Source: Phycomyces blakesleeanus NRRL 1555(-) (taxonomy: Eukaryota > Mucoromycota > Mucoromycetes > Mucorales > Phycomycetaceae). Taken from it: a stretch of DNA of 64,000 nt. The stretch is from contig NW_017265140.1 of the NCBI RefSeq assembly GCF_001638985.1, positions 1,240,001 through 1,304,000 on the forward strand, given 5' to 3'. Of this stretch, positions 55,807 to 64,000 are shown one piece after another (the first letter of the stretch is position 1; each line of letters opens with the position of its first letter). The position numbers were made by a program, and so were the translations under genes. The notes under the pieces are model-generated. The model saw nothing but the letters and a program-made list of their open reading frames with translations, was not told the DNA's origin and made no database searches.

Positions 55807-58059
55807 ATGACTCTTCTTCCATTGAATGATCCGACATTAGGTGCCAGCAACATCAATAGTATGTAAATTTAATGTATATATATAAAAATATAAAAATATA
55901 TAAAAGAGAAGCAGAAAATTGAGTGTATATGTTTGTACATTGTGATTAGTCAATGACATTCGTAATAATAATTTTTTCTATTTGTTTATTGTAAGTATTC
56001 TTGCCATTAGACCTTGTGCCTTTTGGTCTGGAAAAACTTGATAGGTCTGGACTAGTTAATTTGAAAATACTTCCATCACCAGTTGCTACGACTGTTGGTG
56101 GTGCGGGGACAACCAAGCCGGCTGATAGCAAAGTCAATGATTTGTATTGTAAGCCCTGCAAAAAGAAGTTTTCCAACGAGGCAACTTGGCAGAATCATAT
56201 CAAGAGCGCAAAACACATTGCGAATCAAAAGAAGGCAGGAAAAGGTACAAGACAATAGTGATTCTTATGATTCTTATATAGAGTATAGATAGATATATAA
56301 TAGATAAAGTTTGGAGAGAGGAGTATGTGTATGTAGGTAATGTAAAAGGGATGGTAATGATTATTAATCATACATTCAATAGTACAACCTATTCCACAAA
56401 CACAAAAGATTACAGTTGAAGATGATCCACTGATAGTAGGTGCCGTGATTATTAGGATACATATACAAATAGATATCAATTAATCTTTAGTGTAATCAAT
56501 TGATGACAAATTAAACAAATGACCTATAATATAAAAAAGGTGCATACTAAAGACAACTAGGCAAGATACACAGTAATATCCATGCTCATGTTCATGTTCA
56601 TTTTCACATTCTAGATGCTCTTTTTAAAATCGAGCAAGCAAATAAAAAGAAGGTATCAGATCCAGACACAGCCACATCCGAGTATTGGGAAATTTCCAAA
56701 GGTTAGTATATCTTTTAAATGTATATATAAGTATTGTATCGAATCATATCGTATTGTACAACATACTTACGCAAATGTATATATATATATATATATATAA
56801 ATATAGTTTTGTATCATCTTCAACAACCACAAAAGACAGCCGATGTTTTGGAAGAGCTGATTCAATTAACAACAGACCTCAAGTGGAAAGACACGCACCA
56901 CTCTGCTAAACTGGCTCTATCTCGACTCCTTTGCTTATACAACAAAGACTTTGGCAATCTATCCAAGGCACGCCAATTGATGTTGGACACAGTAGAGGTT
57001 CAGTTGAGCATTTGTCATCTAGAACTTTTGAATGTTGCACAGGTATATACGCTATATGATATTTGTATCTATGTCTATGTCTATAAAAATATTCTGGTTT
57101 TGTTAGCAATGTGATCGGGAGGATGTGGCGACTCTCTTGTCAGAATCACGTAAACTGGTGACAAAGTATCTGGCAGACAATTCTAAAAGGAGCGATCTTG
57201 TGCGCCTTGTACTCGAGACCAGTTCTCTGTTTGCACAGAACAAAAGGCCAGAAGAAAAAGAAGAGGGTGGACAGAATATAGGAATTGTGATGGGATTTTT
57301 GGCTGTGCATTTGTCAGCCAGTGTTGAAATGAAGCAAAAGAACATGGGACGTGTAGGAGAGGTAAGGAATAGAATACAAAGTGATCTTATGCGTTTTTTT
57401 TTTTAGATATAAAAAAGAAGAAGGAAAGAAGAAGGACATTTATTAGAGTTGTGGAAATTGAATACAAAATAAATCAACAAATAACCAAAATGAGTTTTTT
57501 TTTTGTTTTTTTTTCCTTTTATAAGCTATTTCGGATCATGGGAAGTGTTCATCGTACATTGGATGCTCGGTTACTGAAAGGAGAACTCGGACTTGATTGT
57601 GGAACAAGCGAACAATTGAAAGAGTCCCTGTGGGATGTGGCGGATACTTTATTGGTCACACTCGAGGCGGGTAAGTAACAACTATAATTTGATTTGTTCG
57701 ATTTGATTGACTGGAATAAAACAGAGGACTATGTTCGAGCAAAGATCATTGAAGAAAGGCTTGGGAATATCGGCAGCTATCCTGATCTAGAGGTAATAAC
57801 TTGACTGATGAAGAGCTTTTGAAAGCAAGTCGATGCTAACCCAAATGAAATTAAGCTTATTATGGAGATCTCCGAAGCTATTCGATTACTAGATGTCGAT
57901 CGATTAAAAACGCAGGTTTCCAAGCTAGGCTATATGGGACTATTGGTGAGTGTGGGAGACGAGGACCTGTTGATGAACCAAGTTGGGTTTTCACGAGAGT
58001 ATCAACTCGATATACTGCAAAGAATGAGGACACTAGTTGCTGCCTGCCAAGACCTTTAA
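55807..58059 (+). CDS. U1-type C2H2 zinc-finger protein with helical C-terminus
   Basis: Eight exons keep one frame: 55807-55858, 56011-56244, 56615-56701, 56807-57042, 57107-57361, 57526-57670, 57725-57792 and 57826-58059, giving 436 aa. Near residue 60 a single C2H2 finger of the U1/matrin spacing reads YCKPCKKKFSNEATWQNH followed by His, a type that often binds double-stranded RNA or RNP partners. The rest is predicted helical (LEELIQLTTDL, LALSRLLCLYNKDF, ESLWDVADTLLVTLE), possibly TPR-like. The start follows from the exon-1 ATG that splices in frame. The last intron is only 33 nt. Function is not known to me; soluble, probably nuclear or cytosolic. An ordinary host gene. Confidence 0.8.
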
Positions 58060-59141
58060 CTACAGAGAAAATATATATATAATATTTGGTCTATTGCTCT
58101 TTTTTAAATTCTTGTTTTAATTTTAAATTTCTTTAAACGACTGTACCCCTTAAATTACCTAATTCTTTTTGGCTTTTTTTTATTTGTTTGCAAAGGATTG
58201 AAGCTTTTTTAATGAGGTGGACATTTGCTTGGGCTCTTTAATGTCTGTCTCTTTGTTTGAAACAAACCACAAAAGAGGTTGTCTTCTTTGTTGTTGTTTT
58301 GGTGATACGTTTGTGTTCAATGTTTAAACGGCTACAGAATCTCGAATTCGCATCTCCAAAAAAGAAAAAAGAATAAAAAATTACCAGAAAAGCTTTAGAT
58401 GGGAAGTTACCTGAAGATCTTTGGGAACAAATGAAAAAAAAAGTTCCATTTCTAGACATTCTCTTTTGTGACGATAATTATCTTGTACAGGAAGATTTAG
58501 GAAACAACAAGAGAGAGGGAGAAAAGAGGAGTAAGTGTCACTCAATATATTTTATTTTTGAAAATAGAATTGATGATTTTACAAGAAATATAACACGTTC
58601 CATACATTGAATTGAATAGAAAATAATAGATAGTATTGAGCTAGATAATCAGTGCCTTTGTTAATTTCCATGCAATAACATTAAGGTAAAGAAGTAAAGG
58701 TAAGTTGGTGAATGTGGCTAGTATTCCTATTGAATTTAAACAATAAAGAACATTACACTAATTTCAATTATTCTTGTTTGTGCTTGTGCTTGTGTCTGTG
58801 CTTGTGTTTTGTGTTTTGTGTTTTGTGTTTTGTGTTATTAATCATAATAGTGATTGTAATAATTTATTATTATCGTTATATGATGCGTATTTTATTCAAT
58901 ATACATTAGATATCTTGAGGCTCATAATGAATTTGCACCCAAAATTTTGTTTATCTGTAAAACAAGGTAAAGAGCTAGATAAAGAAAGGTACAGATATAT
59001 CTTAATATTGATTAGCACGAGCCTGATTACTTTGTTGTTTGGAATGGAAATCATCACACCCTATTTTATTATAGTCGAATCTTGAGCGCGCAAATGAATT
59101 AATTCCGTTGTTATTTCGTCACCTATTGAATCTGCGAGATT

Positions 59142-59183
<42 letters not shown>

Positions 59184-59331
59184 TTCCAAATAAAATAAAA
59201 TAATAATTATTTATTTATTTATTTATTTCAATTTTTCTCTCTTTCTTTTAATAATTTTTTTTTGTATTTTTATAAAAATTATTAGCTATTGTTATTATTT
59301 AATTATCAATTTTTTAAAAAAATAAGATAAG
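58060..59331. other. Intergenic region
   Basis: Contains a TTGTG-type repeat (58775-58836) and a T-then-A homopolymer pair at 59143-59182. Short frames at 58712-59085 arise partly from the repeat and show no family feature. The sequence before 59332 should hold the promoter of the PH gene. Confidence 0.5.
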
Positions 59332-60335
59332 ATGCCAACCAGAGACTTGGAATATCCTCAGGGCTGGCTGTTCAGGTGGACTCGAAATAAACTCAAAAGT
59401 GTCTGGCAAAAGAGGTACTATGTCTTGTCAGAAACTGAATTAAGATACTACAAAGATCAGGTAAAAATACAAAGAATATTTACAACAAAAAAAAAAGATA
59501 TTAATTGTTTGTATAGCAAGGTTGTGAACTAGCTGGTATCATTGAACTGCGCTTCTATAAATCAGCACAAGCCTACACAACAAAGAAAGCACCCTATTCA
59601 TTCCAAATCACCAGTCGCTGCACCGAACGCAAATCATACATCATATCCGCAGAAAACGAACAGGACCGCCAATTCTGGATCGCTCTCATCGACGCTGCTA
59701 TTCGCGATCTGGAATCAAAGACAATGCAACGTTTTGATAGACGAGAAACACAAGTAGACGAAGAACAGGACTACTCAAACAGTGTGCTCGACAAATGGCT
59801 CGACCGGCTGGACCTCAACGATCACAACCACAGCCAAAGTCGAATCGACAGTTCGCTATTGTCTCCAAAGTACGCTCCTTCTCTCATTTCCCACGACTGT
59901 GACTCTATCATCGACAAATATGCCTCGATTCCACCAGCCCTACGCTCTTGTCAGTCAATCGAATCACTCAACACCAATGGCAGCAGTCTGCGCTCAGAAC
60001 CCACAACCCTCTCTTCGGGTTCCACCAGATCGCTTCTGCAACCTTCCTCATATTGCTCAGCCCTTTCGGCCTCCAGTCCAGGAAAGGGAAAAGGACCTGA
60101 AGTTGTGGTTACATCTAGTCACAGTACGCCACCATTAGGATCATCACTACACTTAACCACCTCAACTCCTAGTCCATCTTCCTTTGACGCCACTACCTCC
60201 CCCTCAACCCGAACCCGAACCTCAAACCCAAACCCAAATTATCTGTGGCAACCACAACCCAGAAATTCATCTCTATCCTCGACTAAAACCAAAGATCTCA
60301 AAAAGGCATTTTCTAGCACGCGTTCAGTTTCCTAA
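59332..60335 (+). CDS. PH-domain protein
   Basis: Two exons, 59332-59460 and 59517-60335, split by a 56-bp intron, encode 315 aa. Residues 5-115 form a pleckstrin-homology domain: QGWLFRWTRNKLKSVWQKRYYVL, then GIIELRFY, FQITSRCTERKSYIISAE and the closing helix RQFWIALIDAAIRDLE with its invariant Trp. PH domains bind phosphoinositides or protein partners at membranes. The remaining ~190 residues are Ser/Thr/Pro-rich and probably disordered, a likely phosphorylation platform. No other domain is visible. The first ATG with a strong exon is used as start. Substrate lipid and pathway are unknown. Confidence 0.88.
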
Positions 60336-61509
60336 TCTTTTTTTTATTATTATTATTATTATATACTTTATATCAATATTGTAGTATAGTCCAACGTAGT
60401 GTATTGTATTTTATTCTATTATCTTATCTTACTTCATTATATGCCAGCTTTCCCCCACTACTATCTTATATAACTCTCTTATTTACTTTATGGTAATTGA
60501 ATGTAATAGCACCAAATCTATCCATTCCTTGATATATTCATTCATTCATTCATATTCACATTCATATTCACATTCACATTCACATTCACATTCACATTCA
60601 CATTCACATTCATATTCATTCAATCGTTTATATACTCATTCATTCATAAATATAAATATAAATATATATATATATATTGTCCCTGTATTTTATTAGGAAT
60701 TCATTTTATTCTTATTAATATCAAAGTCTATAAAAGAGGAGGGAAAAAGAAAGGAATGGGTTCCATATGTCTGGATTCGTTTATCCGATTTTTTTTATTG
60801 GCTTATAATGGAAATAACGGTACTCGATACACAAATACCCAAATAAGGAAGTAAGGAAAACGAGTTCACTCAGAGAAAGGAATTGAGTGTTGCTTTATCG
60901 CTTGATAAACTTACATAATCTATTGAATACTCTCTTTCTCTCTGTCTCTTTCACACATTTTTTTCTCTCTTCTTCTTTTTTGTATGTCTCATTTGATTAA
61001 ACAAACCAACTTCTTTATGTATAATATGCTACATTACAAGCACACACAAATACACACACAGATATATATATATATATAGTGAATGTATATACACAAAATA
61101 CACTATAATAGATTATTGAGTCCAAGCGAATGTGTGTGTGTGTGTGTTCTTTAATTGTTTTATATATGTGCATGATTATACCCTCTTGAATTTATATTGC
61201 TGATAGTTGTATAATGCAAAATATACTATATTATATAATGTTTTGTAGTAGTGGTGAGCATGATAGTGCACAAATATGGCTCATTTGTCCCACAAAGTCC
61301 CTTGGCTTGTTGCTGTTTCTGTTCTTTCTTTCTGTTTTCCATTTCATATTCCATTCTTCCTTCTTCTTTCCTCTCTTTTTTTATTATTTTTATTATTATT
61401 TATATTATAATTTTATAATTTTATAATATATATATATATATTTTTTCTCTTCTTATTTGTGTGTACAAAACCTCTTGGCAAAAACCAAAAACTACTTCCA
61501 CCCACAATC
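60336..61509. other. Intergenic region with ATTCAC microsatellite
   Basis: The hexanucleotide-type repeat ATTCAC/ATTCAT lies at 60536-60630. CA/TG and TA runs occur near 61040-61145 and 61425. No gene is recognised; short frames over the repeat are artefacts. The last ~100 bp is likely the promoter of the VHS gene. Confidence 0.6.
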
Positions 61510-63510
61510 ATGCCGTTGTTTTCAAAGAAAATACTACCTACTGAAATCACTGCCGACATTGGTAATCTCGACATGCAATTCATAATCATTTATTTATACA
61601 AGTATATATAGAGGTGTATAATGTGTATAAAATATTTTGTGCATATTACACTATATATTACTGTGTGTTCAAGTATTGGCTCTTATTTATCTTTTGTTGA
61701 TTATGTATATAACGTTTTTAGAAAGGGCAACTAACCCTAATACTACCGAGTTGGACTGGTCGATTGCATTCAAGCTGTGTGAAAGTGTAAACAAGACAGA
61801 CCTGGGAGCCAAAGAGGCTAGAAAACTGCTACAGAAGAAGATGTTGTCTCGCGAGCCAAACACCCAACTACTTGCACTTGAGGTAAGTATTGACTTGTGT
61901 ATAATGCGGGTTCTTAATTGTCAATCTGTATATCAGTTGTTGAATGCCTTGTCAGAGAATTGCAAAGAAAAGTTCAAAAGTGAGTTGAATAGACAATTAA
62001 GTAATTAGATAAATATTAATTGTTTGTCTGTTTGTTTGATAAGGTCAGTTGAGTGCAAAGTCTTTTGGTGAGAATCTGGAGACATTAGCCAATTCAAAGG
62101 TACGAAATATAACGATAGCAATATTAATTAGTGTTAGTGTCAAGGTTTCGTAAAAAGAGGACTAATGAGAAGAGGGGAACGACCTTTTTTTTTCTATAAG
62201 AAATAAATAAATAAATACACACACTCATATATATATATATATATATATATCTTACATATCTGTTTATCTATCTATAAAGCATGGAGATGATCGAGTACAT
62301 GGAAAATTGGTTCAATGCCTGCAGAATTGGATGGCAGAATTTGGAAGAGATCCTGCGTTTGTAGCTATACACCGTGTATATGATAATACACTAGATGCGT
62401 CTATTGGACAATACACAGCCCAAAGACCAAGACAGGGTCCTAATCATCACCATTCCGAACGCAGAGAGCAGGTACAAAATAAGCCAAATGTATATACAAC
62501 GAGAAAGAAAATAATTAACTATTTTTTTTTTAAAAAAAAAAAAAAGGTCAAGGCTGCTGATCCCAAGACTGACTGCGAACTTGCCAAGAACAGTGCACAG
62601 CTGTTCTCTCAGACACTGTCATTCACTGACCCAACTCAAGAGGATATTACGAAGAATCAGCTAATTCAAGTAAGATCAACAAAGCAATTCATTCATATTA
62701 CTAGTATTGCTAGTCATTATTCTTAGCATACAATTAATAATGCTTTATATATATAATATGTATTTGTAGGAATTTTATGCTAAATGTCAGTCATACCAAA
62801 CCATAATGTCCAGTCACCTCCAGACCTGTGAAGACCCCGACGTCATCTGTAAGTACTTTTTTTTATTCTTTTATTGGTGGGACAAGGAAATTAGGTGAAC
62901 TAAAATAAATAAATATATAATTTTTTTTGTAGCTGAATTGTTGGAGGCCAATAATGAGCTTGTGAATTGCTTCAAGACATATGATGATATGTTGGAACGC
63001 AAGGCAATGACAGAGGCCACTTTTAATTCCCAAAATCTCAACCACCGAAATACACAGGTAACTAAAAATAATTTATTTATTTATTTGTTTGTTTATAATC
63101 TGAAACACGAAATTCTATAGGACGCGTTGCCAAGCAGGGATACCGAGGCCGGGGGCAGTAGACCCATAGAGTAAAAAGATAAAAAAAAAAAAGGTGCCTT
63201 ATTCTCTATACGTTGGTTTAATTATTCTTTGAATAGACATTCGAATCCGTTTGATGGGTTCAGCAAGAGTGTGACTTTGGATCCCTTTGATCCCTTTGCT
63301 GATTCACAGCAAGTTGACGATGGGCCAGCAAGATCAAATGATACAGGGTAACAAGATTATTATTAAAATTTAATATTAGTGGTAAAGACAAAAGGTAACA
63401 CTAACATCAACAAACCTTTTCTTTTCTTTTCTTTTTCTTTTTTCATTTGGTATTTTAGTGGCGCCGTTAACCTGCCCCCACCATTGACACCTCAGAAATT
63501 ACACAACTGA
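61510..63510 (+). CDS. LSB5: Lsb5-like VHS-GAT endocytic adaptor
   Basis: Eleven exons keep one frame: 61510-61561, 61722-61882, 61937-61979, 62044-62099, 62280-62471, 62547-62669, 62770-62848, 62933-63057, 63121-63170, 63237-63347 and 63459-63510, giving 347 aa. Residues ~15-150 form a VHS domain (LDWSIAFKLCESVN, LLALELLNALSENC). Residues ~190-290 form a GAT-type three-helix region (ELAKNSAQLFSQTLSF, ELLEANNELVNCFKTYDDML). The C-terminus has an NPF motif (SNPFDGF) and two DPF motifs, ligands for EH and clathrin-adaptor domains. Length and layout match yeast Lsb5 (about 354 aa), which links ubiquitinated cargo to actin-driven endocytosis. A TOM1- or GGA-like role is possible, but there is no GAE ear. 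No damage seen. Confidence 0.88.
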
Positions 63511-64000
63511 AAAGAAAAACATGATCTTATTCTATAGTTCATTTGCTTCTTCCTCATTTTTTATTATTATTAGTATTATTGACCAATCATTATCTTTACT
63601 ATTATGAATTATTAAAGAAAACTTATCAAAAACAGATACCTCTTTAAGTTTCAGGTACTTTCTATTTCTATATGGGTAGAATATGGGTTTGTGTGTAAAC
63701 AGAGGAGGCAAAAAGGAAACCACAATAACAACAACAAAATGAATAATATTTTATTTAGCAGTAAAGTAAAAAAAAAAGTGTATATAAATATATTGCATTG
63801 CAGTACATTGCAGCACAGTACAGCACAGTACAGTACAACGATAATAGTAAAGACTTGAAAAAAATAATATTATAAAATATAATATAATATAAAATTCAAG
63901 TGCTTTGATCAAAGTCGACCCGGTTTAACCTGTGTTTTTTTTTCTTTTTTGTATATTACCTTATTTCAGTTACTCTTTTTTTTTTGCTTCTTCTTCTTCT
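63511..64000. other. 3' flank of the VHS gene
   Basis: AT-rich, with ACAGT repeats near 63800 and a TTC run at the very end. It may include the 3' end of a next gene, but nothing codes visibly. Confidence 0.4.

Noticed and set aside
58712..59085. Possible small membrane protein genes
   Set aside because: Frames run through a TTGTG repeat, lack splice support and show no conserved feature.

Overview
The window reads as nuclear DNA of a fungus, most likely an early-diverging one (Mucoromycota, Mucorales-like). The right-hand genes have many short GT..AG introns in AT-rich flanks. One of them is an Lsb5-like VHS-GAT protein. The mobile elements (Crypton with a GCR1_C tail, PIF/Harbinger, MULE, Tnp2/Plavaka-like CACTA relatives, Ty3/gypsy, an L1-like LINE) are types known from such genomes. 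The lineage is inference; I could run no search.

Positions 1-55,100 are a transposon island with only two host genes, both tRNAs: tRNA-Arg(ACG) at 9397 and tRNA-Leu(AAG) at 23993 on the minus strand. Left to right: a Crypton pseudogene (620-2704); an LTR-like repeat (3530-4093, second copy 21391-21977); LTR-A copies (4192-5166; 5982-9369); a two-gene Harbinger element inside the second LTR-A copy (6112-9283); tRNA-Arg; LTR-C with LTR-B nested in it (9505-10224); a two-gene Tnp2-like element (10748-14616); LTR-D and a further LTR relative (15571-16345); a second Harbinger element (16628-21226) split by a MULE (17320-19807); more LTR-C and LTR-B copies; tRNA-Leu; and a Ty3/gypsy element starting about 20 bp upstream of it (24013-31790).

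From 31793 there are four copies of a 532-629 bp LTR (LTR-G). One of them splits a Plavaka-like transposase (34461-36967 and 43075-43651). That LTR was itself entered by a pogo-like MITE (TA duplication), and the MITE by an intact LINE (15-bp duplication): a four-layer nest with every junction readable. Then follow a second copy of the two-gene Tnp2-like element (44040-48053), a 25-bp inverted repeat, an unidentified intron-containing gene remnant, a broken LINE, another LTR-D and a lightly damaged Plavaka-like transposase (52861-55036).

From 55,807 to the end the window is ordinary genic DNA with three plus-strand genes: an 8-exon U1-type zinc-finger protein (436 aa), a 2-exon PH-domain protein (315 aa) and an 11-exon Lsb5-like VHS-GAT protein (347 aa).

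Most old elements are inactivated by changes that look like G:C to A:T transitions, often at Trp, Arg or Gln codons or at catalytic residues. The LINE in the innermost layer is the only large element with all reading frames open. The best candidate for an under-described system is the pair of Tnp2-like elements that each carry, on the other side of a short shared promoter gap, a conserved 170-190 aa partner protein of unknown role.
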